A stretch of DNA of 64,000 nt from Isoetes taiwanensis (Eukaryota; Streptophyta; Lycopodiopsida; Isoetales; Isoetaceae): the NCBI GenBank assembly GCA_021234155.1, contig JAJEKV010000047.1:4727637-4791636 (forward strand), given 5' to 3'. Positions 32,823 to 45,289 of the stretch are shown here, piece by piece. How positions within the stretch are numbered: position 1 is the stretch's first letter; each line of letters starts with the position of its first letter. The notes below the pieces were generated by a model that saw only the letters and a program-made list of their open reading frames with translations, did no database searches and had not been told where the DNA came from. The translations under genes were made by a program, and so were the position numbers.

Positions 32823-35800
32823 GTACTTATATAATTTTTACTGTATATCTCTAACTTGTGGTAGGAAAAAATATAAGAGCCATATTATAATTGCTCTCTT
32901 AAATGTATCTTCCAATATTTTTTTTGCATTGATAGCATCCGTAATACCGTAGATGTGTCATAATGAATGTCTTGTTAACATGATATTTTTATGTACAATT
33001 GGTGACATTGCCTAGGAATCTGGACGCTCACAGTTTTTGTTGGTATCAACATTGACATCAAATCAGGTATTGTGTTAGTTTTCTTTTCCTTTTGAGTTCT
33101 TTCAAACTTGGCAACATTAATCTAATCCTATGAAATGCATATCACAGGGAGGCAATCCTTGATGCTTTGCATCAAAAGTACTTCTTCATTATTGTGGATG
33201 TAGCTCATGAAAATAGCGAATGTTAGAGTTGCGCAGATAAAGCAGATCTGCTATGTTGTTCCTCACAATTATGTAAAGCAGACCATTTGGGATTGTCATA
33301 ATTGAAAACATCTAATTTTCACTATGTTGTGAAGATAATAGTGCATAGGAAACTCACTTTAATCCTAAATAAACATATAAAAAAAATGTTTTGAATATAT
33401 ATAATACTAGAAAAAGTGCCCAGCGTTGCTGGGCTTTTCATTGGGCATCTAGAGTGTTGTGGGTATATTTGCATGTTTTTTTATTTAATCTCAATTTAAT
33501 GGAAAGATACAATCATGGTACTTGTGTGGAGCATGGCGAGAGCCGCATTACATCTTGATTGTCGTTTTCATTATTTAGCCTTGAAATTGTGGACTTTGGC
33601 TTTGTTATTCGCATGTAAATAAAGTTGTGTTACATATAGAATGTGAATTACGAGTAAAACTATTTCCCACAAACCCTAGAAAGTATTTAGAAGAGCCCAT
33701 TTATTTTTGATGCAACATATTAAGAAAATTAGCATGCAAAATTAGATCGGTAATGTGGTTGAACTATTAACAAGCAGAAAACCATACCCTATTTCCATGC
33801 ATGTAGCACATGAAGAATGTAGTCACAAGTTATTATTACATCTACATTCACAGGTTATTATTACATCTACTGCCATAACATATCGTAGCAATATATGAAT
33901 ATATGGAGAATACAAGGCATATAAATCAATCGCGGATTAGACAAACACTACATCATTTGAATCACACGCACAATTTCCAGAAAACTTCTTGCATGAATGG
34001 ACATCTCATGCAGGATATTTCAACGTGACTGGACTTTAAGTCGCTATAATGTTTACTCATCTTATAAGTTCCCATCTTATATTAAAAATCCCAAACACAG
34101 GTGATTGAGAGAAAGATATGAATGTACAAAAACCCACGTGTTAGAATGTTATGTAGTCACCACAAGCTCTATAGAGTCATGAACAAACGAAGAAAGTCAA
34201 GTGCACTCCATGCTATGAGTGGATCAATACAAATACAATAAGTACTACCAAAAATCTATGGCATTCAAGTACTATTATGCACCGTCAACCACACCTCAAA
34301 TGAGCTTAACTGCAAGCACTTTGGATGCTATGGAGGAATTCAATCCATAAAATATATGATCTGCATATGGTCCCTAATTCAAGAATGCTCCCCTGCTGCC
34401 AAATTAGATCTTTGATCTGATCCTAGATCACAGATAGACCTTGTACAGCAACTACCTATCATGTGGTCTTTGAACAACTCTTGCTTGCAATCTCTATTTT
34501 AATTATCAAAGAGCTGGATACTAAAAGTCCTACAAAGGTGTATGCCCTACTAAAAGTAAATACATATATTTGTTGTATCTAATGCTTACAATAATCATAC
34601 CTTGCATGCAATATATAGGGAGAAAGGTCGTTCGCTGGTGCTGGGGATCAGAGAAAGATGTCTGAATTCTTGAAGACCATAAAAGGCTCCATGTACTGCA
34701 TGTAAATCCTTCCTGAACTGTGCGAATCAAGCAGTTTAGATATCAACCTGATACTCTGTACAAACACAAAATCCTTGTTTCATCTTATCTTCTGCATCTT
34801 CTACATAGACTCCCATACATCATGGAAAAACTGCCCTTTTTAAACATCACAAAGTTATATAAGTTATTATTTGTTGGGTTTGAGACCTATTATAATAGCT
34901 TAACAAACAAAAGGGAAGATAAACTCCTTACATGTCTCAAGTTTGGCATGTAACATGATCTAAGAGCTGTTAAGTTAAAATATCAAAGGAGCAACCAACT
35001 GTATAAGCTTTTGTGTCACTTTATCCAATCATTTATCTAGGAAATCGGTATCTTGTGAAGCCTCTGCGATGAAAATATGGTTTAAAACTGTTATATGTAT
35101 AAGTTACATGTTAAACACATTATGATTGTTCTCTCTAGTTTGTCTTGATTTCATTGCAGTTGTCCCACAATTTGCAGGCACTCTTGACAAGAACGTGATG
35201 GTAATTGTTTTTTGTAATTGATTCAGAGATTCATATTAGAGGATACACAACAGGGATATATAGCAAGTATGTCAATCCTATATCATAATCATAAAAGCCC
35301 TGACAAAATAATGGAAACATTGGGAATACAAATATATACAAACTGGGGATACTGTTCAATATCAGACATGTTTATGCCCGAATAGGCAACGCAGAGACAA
35401 AGGCCAGCATCATTTGGCATTACTGCATATCCCTTAGGGGGGGATTTGGATAAATTATAGAAAGAAATATCACGATCATAAAGACATGCCAATAAATATT
35501 ATACTTACAGAGATTTGGATCCAAAGTATTTGTGCTTTGGCAACGATGTATGAGAGCCTTGCTGAAATGGAAATGGATCAAGCTCGGGACTGTGCAAAAT
35601 ATTGCAGATGGCAAGCTGTTGTCTCATGCTCATGTGTTAGAAATAATGCAAAAAATGCAACACTTAGAGCTTGAGCCTATCTACAATATGGTTTTCAAGA
35701 GTCTATCTACAAATATGGTTTTTAATCACAATTGATGCCACAAGTGGAGGCAAGCAAAAAGAGCTACAGTAGAACAAAGCATTAGTACAAAAATTCTTTT

Positions 35801-36184
35801 GACAAAAGGAACAAAGGGGCTGTTAACAACTTGGCCAGAGTAAATGAAAATACAGCACACCATTAGAAGCAGATGGAGAAGTAAAAATGGCCGATAACTG
35901 TGATAACCTATCGTGCATGGCATTTGTCAAAAGGAAAAGACACTATTTTCAGAAGATATACTATTTTCAGCACTGTTGTTCTACATTCTGACTTGGGTGG
36001 CGTTTCTCAAAAAGCTAACCTAGGAAAGACATTTTGAGTAAAGGATCATAGAATACCATTTTTTCCGCCCTACATTCGTGGACCAAAATGTAAAAGGCAA
36101 CGATCTGGGCCTTTAGATCAAAAAATGCAAAATATCTATGCAATTTATGACCTAACTAAGGACATAGTTTGTGTTTGCGCATTT

Positions 36185-36569
36185 ACCAGACAAGATCACG
36201 TACGAGACAAGCGATGGAAATAGTCAACCTGGTAGTCTTCCTGCTACAAGGGAAGCTTTTGAAACCAATCCATCTCTTCTTCCTGTTGGCACATCCCAAC
36301 CGGGACCCCCTATCTGTAAAGAATAGAGATAAACATAAACAAGGATAGAAAGAACAGTTGCAAGAAGTTATGGCTTACAAGAACAACAGCATCTCTGGCT
36401 GCCATAGCCAAAATGTCTGCACATGATACAACCCCAGGGCATTGAGCTTCGACAGCCTTTTAGCTTCTTGTATGGCATCAAAGGCAGTTTCAGGAAGGTT
36501 ATTTATTGGGGCATCTCTTTCTGCAGTATTATTTGGCGTAGAAGAAAGCAATATGGAAGCATCACAACC
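36185..36569 (-). pseudogene. Class III peroxidase fragment captured in Helitron 2
   Basis: After an acceptor (GTTTCTAG|) the exon 36569-36379 reads GCDASILLSSTPNNTAERDA, INNLPETAFDAIQEAK, then after a 1-base shift AVEAQCPGVVSCADILAMAA and RDAVVL, ending at donor CTT|GTAAGC. A second exon from 36313 reads IGGPGWDVPTGRRDGLVSKA then a stop. These are hallmark blocks of plant secreted haem peroxidases (GCDASxLL, PGVVSCADILAxAARDAVVL, GGPxWxVPTGRRDG). The N-terminal distal His exon and the C-terminal proximal His region are absent. The introns are retained, so capture was from genomic DNA. Sense relative to the Helitron. Confidence 0.85.
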
Positions 36570-36749
36570 CTAGAAACAAGGAAAGAAAAATTCAATTGAA
36601 GATAAGGCATGATCGTCAACATATACAAGGGACCAAGATCTTCAAAATATACAGCGGATCATGATATGAACTATATATGCATGAAACATACATGAACAAT
36701 TACGCTTCAAAAAAGTGTGGCCTTCATAAATGAGCTTTGTCTCTTTTAG

Positions 36750-37140
36750 AGCATATACTGAATGCCTATACAAAATACCGGTGGACCGTGACATTCTTGC
36801 AACAGTCCAATATGTAAAAATACAATTCGACGACCTGCTAATGAATAGGCTAGATTTGTCGCTCCTTGTTATTACAAAGGTATGGACAAAACTATTGCAG
36901 GGCTTCAAAACTATTGCAGGGCTTGACAAAGACGGGGGATGACTATGCCGTGAAAGCTGCTCATGTGGAACTTGCAGAAAGAATGCGGAACATATGGCAG
37001 TGGACAAAGGGTACCTTTTTCACACCGTTGAACCTCTTATGACTTCCGGGTTTCATTGTCTCAGAGAGATGCTGCAACGGCCCCAACAGTCAGGGATCGT
37101 GCACCCTATGTAACCATCAAGGCTGCTAAAGGCATAAAAG
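36750..37140 (+). pseudogene. POLD1: DNA polymerase delta catalytic subunit (POLD1) fragment in Helitron 2
   Basis: Plus-strand exons read CLYKIPVDRDILATVQYVK, FDDLLMNRLDLSLLVITK (to 36879), then from 36920 GLTKTGDDYAVKAAHVELAE and RMR, then from 37072 RDAATAPTVRDRAPYVTIKA followed by AKGIKG, with donors and acceptors at the joins. This is the conserved C-terminal region of the B-family polymerase delta large subunit (LLMNRMDLSLLVITKGLTK...RVPYVIIKAAKGAK), just before the Zn-finger domain. The frame between 36975 and 37071 is disturbed. It lies antisense to the Helitron and only ~180 bases from the peroxidase piece. A pseudogene fragment; the identity is very clear. Confidence 0.88.
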
Positions 37141-38478
37141 GTAAACAACCTCTGTCGATCAATTTGTCTATCTGACCATCCACGCTAGTTTACAATCTTT
37201 ATCCTGCATCGGTATTTAGACTTCACTTCTAAATATTATGGGCTAACACAAATAGGCAAAATGAGATCGATATATCGATTATAAATGTTGAAATGCAAGA
37301 AGTTGAGAATGTACCATTGAGCCCGGGACTTCTGTCCCGCTTGCAACACTTTCGAGTCCGTCTTACGCCTCGGTCGATTACATTAGCCATGGTCCAAAGC
37401 TACCCAATGCACGCGAATCGCCCGGCGCATCTTTCTAATTCTGACTTCGATGTTCCACTCCCTATGTGAATGAAGTCATACCCTTCAACCAGCATTGCTT
37501 CAAAAATATAGCTCCTGCATAGCATATTTTCTTTTCTCCAGAAAAACGACTCAAATAGGACCTCTAATCTTCAAATTTTCGTCAGATCAGAAGCCACATT
37601 TGGGCCAAGCATCCTTCTAGATAAATGCTGAATAATATGAGATCAAAAAAAATACCAGAACCGCAATAGAAGGACATATTGTGAAGGATTGATCTCCTTT
37701 CAATTGAACACATGCACAACCCAAAAACCAGTCGATCACAAAATCTAAAGGAAGAGGGTCAATTTACCTTTACTCCCGCAAAGCAGCATTTAGCTATGAT
37801 TTCCTTGCCTTGAAGACTTCGAAAATTAGCTATCCCTGCTTCCGGATTTCTGAGTTCGCTTCAAAACCTAAGCAAAGCAAAGCGTCCAAATTCGTAGTTG
37901 AAAGACTTCAAAGAAAAACGGTTGAGACTGCACAAAAGGAAAAAATCACGATGTAAGGTAAACATGAACAAAATCAGGATTGTAATTTGAACAGTAGATA
38001 AATCCAAAAAGCATTACTATGGAAGGGAATGCCGGAATGGAGCCCTGGCACATAATAATGAAAAGACAAACGGCGCCAAGGACAAGGCAAATAAATAAAG
38101 ATTTCCTGCATAATAAGAATACGAATACAAAGATTAAATAAAATCTAAGCCTGAATGATCAGATTTTAGGGCTCCATGAAAGACCCAAGAACCCCATTCT
38201 GGCATTCAGGAACAGGAAATGGAAAGGGAAGACGCCGAAGAAGAGAGCCAGAACCGTCGTATCAAACAAAACCGCCAAAAGCCAAAATCAAGGGATGAAA
38301 ATAAGTTAAAAAATTCAACGTGCAAGATTGCGCACAGACTATCATAAAACGCCTTTATTATTATATATAGAAGGATATATATATAGATATAGATATAGAT
38401 ATAGATAGATAGATATATAGATCATTACATATGTTTTTTACTTTTTTCATCAATTCCCCAAGGTTTTTAAGGTTGTTA

Positions 38479-38965
38479 GGGCCCGAAGGGCCCAAAAATT
38501 TTTAGAATATAACAAATAAAACACAACTACCATTAACATTAATTAACGCAAACCATTAACATTTAAATTAAATTCCCCCTGAAACCCCCTTTGGTTTGGA
38601 TGCATATTCACACGGGGAGTTACATAGGCCAGCGAGAGCCCCTAAAAACTAACAATACACGTGCAAAATTAACACTATTAAGTACATTCTCTCAAACCTT
38701 AATAGTATTTTGCAAACCTCAATATACAGTATACAAAAGCTTGTGCAGGCATACCCCATAAACAAGGATCGTTATGTACGGTTCAGATCAAGCAATAAAG
38801 GGCAAATATGCCCATCCGATATCTCTCGATGCCCTACGTAACCCCCCGTGTGAATATGCACCCAAACCAAAGGGGGTTTCAGGGGGAATTTAATTTAAAT
38901 GTTAATGGTTTGCGTTAATTAATGTTAATGGTAGTTGTGTTTTATTTGTTATATTCTAAAAATTT
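38479..38965. mobile_element. TIR MITE copy C with flanking palindrome
   Basis: The palindrome GGGCCCGAAGGGCCC (38479-38493) precedes terminal inverted repeats of about 140 bp (38496 onward and ending 38965), which begin AAATTTTTAGAATATAACAA. Inner TIR blocks GGTTTGGATGCATATTCACA and TGAATATGCACCCAAACC match copies A and B. The right end lies 8 bases before the PPR pseudogene copy, so the element replaced or truncated the PPR upstream region here. Confidence 0.7.
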
Positions 38966-38973
38966 CTAACACA

Positions 38974-40249
38974 GCCTCTTCTATCACAGCCTGCTCTACC
39001 CGAGTTGTAACCTCCACAGCACTTGGGGGTTGTAGTTGCTTCTCTCTTGTAATGATGATCTTGTCATTACAGCTTTATTTTCTTTCAGATCGTTCTCTTC
39101 TGTTTAGATTTTTGTGTCTCATTCTGAGCTTAATACCTCTTTCATTTGTTTATTAAGGGCAACCCATTGTGTGAAAACACCTTCTTGGATCGATGCGGTG
39201 GCAATTAGGCGTGACTACTTATAGATAAAGGCACATGGTCGGAGCTAGATGTCCTGATTTTCTCTTCTTATTTGCTATACATGAACAACAGATTCAAACC
39301 GATCAATTTGGAAAACATGCATTTTCTCAGCAGCATGAATTACCAAGCAACCATGGACGTCGGTTTACCGATTCTTATGTTTCTCGGATATCGTCTTTGG
39401 CAACACTTTGGAAGTGGGTAAGTACTTTCATGCTCACATTATTACAAGCGGTTATATAAGAAATGTGGTTTTGAAATTTACTTCTAGACAAGTATGCTAG
39501 GTTTTGTGCATTAGAGGATGCTTGTGTCGTGTTCAATAGGATGCATGAGCGAGAATGTATTTACATGGAACTTAATGATTGGAGCTTATATCCAAAGATA
39601 GATTAGAAGGAAATGCTCTTGAATTATCCAAGAAAATGCAAAGCACGGATATAAAGGCGGATAAGTTCACATTCGATTACCATACTAAATGCATGTTCCA
39701 GGTCCGGCACCATAGATGATGCAAGAAATATTCACGCCAAAATTGTAGATAGTGGATTTGGCAATGATGTTGTTGTAAATAATGCTCTAATCAGCATGTA
39801 TAGCAAGAATGGGTTTCCCAAAGAAGCTCGTGCCTTGTTTGATGGTATGTTCATAAAGAATGCCATCTCTTGGAATGCCATGATTAAAAACATATGTCCA
39901 AATTGAGAATTTCATGGAGGCCTTTCAAATTTTCCAAGCGATGCTGGCCCAAAGGATTAGGCGGACAAGGTCACATTCATAAATATCCTTAATGCTTGTT
40001 GCATCTCAACCTCCCTCTCGTTCGGGAAGTGTATTCATGCGCATGTTTTGGTTCTTGGCTTGGATGCAAATATTGTTCTAGGCAATGCTCTTGTATCTAT
40101 GTATGCTAAATGTGGAAGTTTGGAGAATGCATGTAGGCTCTTTGGAAAGATGCTCAAGAGAAATGTGATTTCATGGAATACTTTAATTTCTGCTCATTGT
40201 CAAAATGACAATGTGATGGAGGCTTTGCAACTATTTGAGAGTATGCAGT
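38974..40249 (+). pseudogene. PPR gene 5' half, decayed duplicate
   Basis: It matches 56469-57748, including ~260 bases of 5' flank, the start codon and about the first 338 codons of the intact PPR gene. Frameshifts and changes break it: a lost codon triplet near 39370, an extra base after ATGCATGAGC, an extra base in TTCGATTACC, GATTAAAAACATATG and GGCGGACAAGG. The surviving internal frame 40048-40272 reads MVLGLDANIVLGNALVSMYA. It ends in a local triplicated stretch (TTTGAAGCTTTGCACTATTTGAGG...) and is then replaced by unrelated GC-rich sequence. It is clearly non-functional. Confidence 0.9.
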
Positions 40250-40299
40250 ATTTGAAGCTTTGCACTATTTGAGGCTTTGCAACTATTTGAGAGTATCGC

Positions 40300-40740
40300 G
40301 CACCCTAGTGAGCGCCTGCACTCTGTCTGCCATCCAACGCGGTCCGCCCTATGGGTATCTCGCAGCTAACTCCTCCTGCGAGAATGCCCTCTCAATGGCC
40401 TCCCACTCTGCCACTACCCGTCTGTGGAGCCTGGCTGTAAAGTGTATCTCCTGCTGGGACACTAGAAACTCTGCCCTGGCACATCTGTCCTGACCACGAA
40501 GGCGGCTCCTCTCCCTCTCTCTCTGGCATGTCGCCTCGTCCTCCTCGTCCCTCGGACGCACTCTACGCGCACCACGAGGCCGAGGCACCCATGGTACCTC
40601 CCCATGCTGCCTCTCGTGATGCTTCTTCGCAACATCCATACCTGGACCCCAGCAGGAAGCGTGTCTGTGCAACTCTCATGCTCACAAAACCATCTATCCT
40701 GGGACCTTGTAGGAGCCCCAGGGATGGTGATCAATAATCG
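40300..40740 (-). pseudogene. GC-rich gag-like retroelement fragment
   Basis: The minus strand reads QREREREEEP-type basic sequence, then CARAEFLVSQQEIHFTARLH and RVVAEWEAIERAFSQEELAA, ending close to the PPR breakpoint. It is much GC-richer than its neighbours (around 60 percent by eye). The Arg/Glu-rich composition and position at a breakpoint suggest a retroelement coding fragment, but I found no protease, RT or LTR. Family unproven. Confidence 0.3.
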
Positions 40741-41024
40741 ACGTATTCTCCAATGCCCATGGAGCTCATTCCCGCCATATCTGTATGAAAAGATTATAAA
40801 AGAACCATAAGCATGTAATTTATTTGAAACATATGAGAAAAACTGCTAAGAAAAAAATGCCTAGCAAATTTTGAGCACAATGAGAACAAAGAACATCCCA
40901 TCAAACAAATCATAATTGTGAATGAATTGGCTAGTTCACATTTGGTTTTCTATTTCGTTTTACATTTGGTTTCACATTTGGTTCAACCCTTTTCTATTTT
41001 GCTAGAGAACAGCCCCAGGTTTTT

Positions 41025-41423
41025 GCCATGACCATTTACATATGAGAAGAAATAGAGATGCAATAAAATGGCACTTGGAATGCTTCTGTATTAATATTTA
41101 AATATGTTACATGTAAAGTTCTGGGTTTGATTGCTCCAAAACCCAAGTGTTTCTAATATTTTTCAATTCCAATGAAAACTTCGAAGAGGATTGGTGATCT
41201 GCCCAATTGATAAATGTGCTCCACCTTCAAGCATTCAAGATGCAATTATTTATCTCCTAATTGCATCCAAAAACAGTTATAATGGAGAAGATGGAGAAAT
41301 TATTCTAACCTTCTTTTGTGCTCCAAGCTGCAGCTCAAAAACAGGCCCTCGTGAGACTAAAAATCCGCCTTTGCCTGTGCCAATATCAAACTTTAAAAAA
41401 ACATTATAAATCAACATTATAAA
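41025..41423. repeat. 399-bp dispersed repeat, copy 1
   Basis: GCCATGACCATTTACATATG onward recurs at 50846-51244 at constant offset 9821 with only a few differences. On the minus strand a possible exon reads GKGGFLVSRGPVFELQLGAQ between an acceptor (GGCACAG|) and donor (AAGAAG|GTTAG). I do not recognise the gene. Downstream, 41480-41940 has AGATT-rich degenerate repeats and a 28-bp tandem (GTTGCATGTTGATGTG...). Confidence 0.85.
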
Positions 41424-44400
41424 CAAGGTGCTGCGCACGGAGGGTTGCCCTCCATGGCCGGAGAGTGAAGTGGCTTAAGTTGTAGTTGTAGACAATAGAG
41501 TGTTTGAATCGAAATTGCTATTTTAAAACATTCACATTTTGTGAAGGTGATGGTTCGCATTTGCATTACTAAGTTCTGCTTAGGCGTTGAGGTGTTGTTG
41601 GAATATTTCCAAAAATTATCCCAAGAAGCCTCTAGATTCTCCAAGATTCTATGTGATTTTATGAGACTTAGCAAGATTCCATGAAGGCTTCCCCGAATTC
41701 CCTTCGGTTCTCCAAGATATTATGTATATTCCTATAGATTGACTTAGATTCTCTGAAATTTTATGAGATACCTTTAGGTTCGCTTACATTCTTTTAGATT
41801 TTGTAAGATTTTTTTGGATTTTATGAAGGTTGTAAGAATTTGTGCATTAGAATGAAGTGATAGTTATTGCATGTTGATGTGGTAGTTACAATTGTTGCAT
41901 GTTGATGTGTTAGTTACGATTGTTGCATGTCGATGTGGGAAGGGCTGCGATTAGTTTTATATGAAATTTATCCATGGAATTCAAGCCCCATTGGGTGGAT
42001 GCACAGGTAAGAGACCATGTGGAAGAGTTCATGGTTTATTAAGTATATTTGTTCTATCTATAAGGTTGTTTGTCTATCATTAATGTTTCTTCAAGTTTCA
42101 TGAAAATGGAAGGAAGGAAGGAAGAAATGTAAGTGGGCCAAAAGAGTGTACACGAAGACGTTTTTTATGGTTCATGGTTATAGTGAAGGTTGTTTATTGT
42201 TTAAAGCAGTATTAAATAACCTAATATTCATGGCTGTAAAAATTCCACGATTATAATCAGAAAACCCAAGGTAATTATTTATGATCCTAGAAATTCAATC
42301 ATTGAGTAAATAGGTGGGTCGCCACTAGGAGATCTAGTTGTTGTATAGGGTTTATTATTCGGAATTATATTGTTCTTGTGATGCAAGTGCAAGTAACGAT
42401 CCAAAGAGATTTATTTTAGATGTAACGGGGCATAAGTTACAGAATATGCAACGCTCAGCAGCATCTCTCCATGTTGGGCTCCAATAACTAAAGTCTATCC
42501 CCAAATAACATGCATGACCACAAGGAAAATGAGTCCAACAATAACTAGTCACCCTAAATTTGCCAACTTAGATGCATTTCAACTTGATCTCAAACCCTGG
42601 ATAAGTTACAAAGAACAATATCTTCGTCCATGTAGTAATGCATGTCAGAAGAAAAGTCTGAGCTCAAGAAACATGCATGACCGTGGGAGACAAAACACCT
42701 AGTTTATTCAACTGCATCACCTCCATAAATTCCAAATCATTACCGTAGCTAGCAAGCAAGCAAGTTCCATAATATGCACATCCTAGCACCAGCTCTCCAT
42801 GCAAACATTCCCAGATTGTTCCCCTGCAATAAATCAAACCATCACATTAAACAGCATGCAAGCAAGCTACACAACTTAATTTCATACCAAACCCTCTATA
42901 AGTTACAAATAATACTATCTTCACCTATCTAGTAATCCACAACAGCATGTCCCTGCGAGGCAAAGCAACTAGTTTATCCAACTGTGTCACACGTCTCACA
43001 GTATAAACAAGACTCTAGTGTAGATTATAGCATCTCTCTACTAGTATATGCATTGTTAAAGCAATTCGAAAGATTTAAAATCCAAGACTAAACATACTAG
43101 CCTAGTTAGATCTCACAAAGGATGGTAATGCAAGGCTGGGTTTAGTTCCACCCGAAGATCCAAAGATGCACACTGTAGCAACAAAGCTGCAAGGTAGATG
43201 CATGTCACAGAGGCCATTTCAAGAATATTACCCTGCATGGAAGTCCGAAGGCTATTTCCAGCAATCGCATTGCGTAAATTATCCGAATGATCACTTTAAA
43301 TAACATCATGGAGGCAAGCTTCAGAATATGCACAGGTTAGTAGCATATTACCCTGCATGGAAGTCCGACGACTATTTCCACCAAAATCGCATTGCATAAA
43401 TAATCCAAATAATCACTTTAAATAGCATCATGGAGGCAAGCTTCAGAATATGTGAAAACACATATGGCAACCAAGGCATGTGTTTAATTCAAACTTGCAA
43501 GATAGATGCATGTCACAAACACCTAGTTTAATACCCTAAGGCCAGGCAATAACGGGTCACAATAACTACTAATCTAGCAAATAATTCTGTTTCCCTAAAT
43601 AGAAGCCTAGATGTTTCTCACAGCAAAATTACATTGTACAAATTCCACAAATCATCGCCTTAGCTTAGATAAGCTCCAAAATATGCACGTTCTACCAGCA
43701 CATCTTCTTGGATTCTTCGGACCTGTAAGAACCATAAGGACAATGGTATGCACAACTTAGCAGCATAGATCAGTCATGCTAGCTCAGATGCATCAAACAG
43801 CGGATACAACAAATTTTAACAACAAAACTTTGGGAGAAAACAATTTTGGCAAGGGATCAGAAAACATATATGGCAACCAAGGCAATAGCCAGTCACAATA
43901 ACTAGAACACATTTGTTACCTGCTTGCCAGCAAAGCTTATAAGCCCACTTAAAAGATAAAGAAAATTACGTGAAAGAAAATGCATGGCTTCATGGTTCAG
44001 GTAAGGTGACTTGTTCTACTACTGTAATGCAAAACAAGAGGACTTTCACTGACTTGCCTGATCAAACTCCTTTGGATCATCAGATGCCATTGTCATTTGA
44101 CAGCCAAAAATTGGTTAATCTTCTTTAGCATGCCGCTTTGTAGGCTAGAACATAGTAATACGTGCCAGCGAAGATAGCAATGTGTGAGACAAGATTTTAG
44201 CCACAATTTGATAGCTTCTAACCTTCTCAAATCCAGAGAAGGATTCGGAATGTGAACTAATACAGTTGGGTTCGTAGATATATAGAAAAATCAATTGTAA
44301 TGTTAAGAATGAACAAAAGAACATAGACTGGGAAAAGATTGTACCAACCACTTGCAGAGGCTGTACCAAATGCAGCAAGTCTTTAACAGATTCAAGCATC

Positions 44401-45280
44401 AAACCCTAAGATGGCAATCATGGAGCAAGATACTCATAACAATATGACGGCTGTATGAAGCAAAGCCTATAGTAATTTTGCCGTCTTGTGTCCATAATTG
44501 ATTTTACGAATTGAATGCATCTGAGGAAGCGGATGGGAGGAGCGAAAAAAAAAACAACGAAGAAAAGGAAATGGTCCCGACCATGTGCTATGATGGGACT
44601 AAGGCATAGCACGAAAGAAAAACATAAATTGATTTGTTTTTACGCACCATCTTTCATTAATCCAACTATAACGGGGCCCGGGAATTCTTGTGATGAATAT
44701 TTGAAAGCAGATTGAATCAACGGGAAATCGCGAAAAGAGGCAGAAAATTATCCGTGACCTTCTCCATCTCCGTGGCTCCGTGCCCATTTTTGGCCGAATT
44801 TCTGATTTTCCTGGCCTTAGATTTGTAAAACTAGACATCTATATATTCAAGAAAACAATTTGGGCCCAATTACAGGATATGTATAGTGGACCGGCAATTT
44901 TTAAATTAGACCAGGCACTAAAAACCTAGATCAGCAATTTTTAAAGTACACCAGACCAAGTTGATGTTTTTGGTGGCCCATTAAATAATAATGGTAGTAA
45001 TTGTAATTGTTAAATACTCAGACATACATTAAAATATATCACGCAAGGACCAGAGAAGTGCTTTTTATTGACAAACTAAAAATGTCAGATTTTGAAGTGA
45101 AATGTTCAATAATGGCTCACAAATACACAGAACAGAAGATTTTCATCTGCACAAAAGAATTGTCAAACCCCTCTATAATTACAAAATTTTCCGAGTAATA
45201 CACACTCTTGGCATAGATTGCCACCGGGAAAGTTACAGGGGCAATATCTAAGCTTTATTCCATCTGTATCAAATTAGTTT
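41424..45280. other. Spacer with internal duplications, no gene called
   Basis: The strongest structure is a ~115-bp tandem duplication, 43228-43335 and 43346-43452 (TATTACCCTGCATGGAAGTC). Related but diverged motifs (AATATGCAC...AGCA, CTAGTTTATTCAACTG) recur every 200-450 bases from 42430 to 43760, as if an older unit had been repeatedly duplicated. A short minus-strand start, MTMASDDPKEFDQ (44072-44110), ends at a GC donor, but no gene could be assembled. Confidence 0.4.
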
Positions 45281-45289
45281 CAATAATCC

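Larger units (their letters stand above)
33407..38421 (-). mobile_element. Helitron 2, ~5 kb, carrying POLD1 and peroxidase fragments
   Basis: On the minus strand the 3' end is hairpin GCCCAGC-AAC-GCTGGGC (33434-33418), ACTTTTT, CTAG (33410-33407), then target T; this is identical to Helitron 1. The 5' end is inferred at 38421/38420: A|TCTATATATCTATC...followed by TCTATATATAATAATAAAGG, the typical Helitron start. Because the start is a (TCTATA)n repeat, the exact first base could shift within 38369-38421. No Rep/helicase ORF is seen. It contains POLD1 exons (+) and class III peroxidase exons (-). The remainder (33450-36150, 37200-38330) shows no gene I recognise. Confidence 0.8.

Noticed and set aside
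24821-38493. CRISPR-like or bacterial operon features
   Set aside because: The repeats are palindromes and TIRs without regularly spaced spacers, and all recognisable genes are intron-containing plant families.
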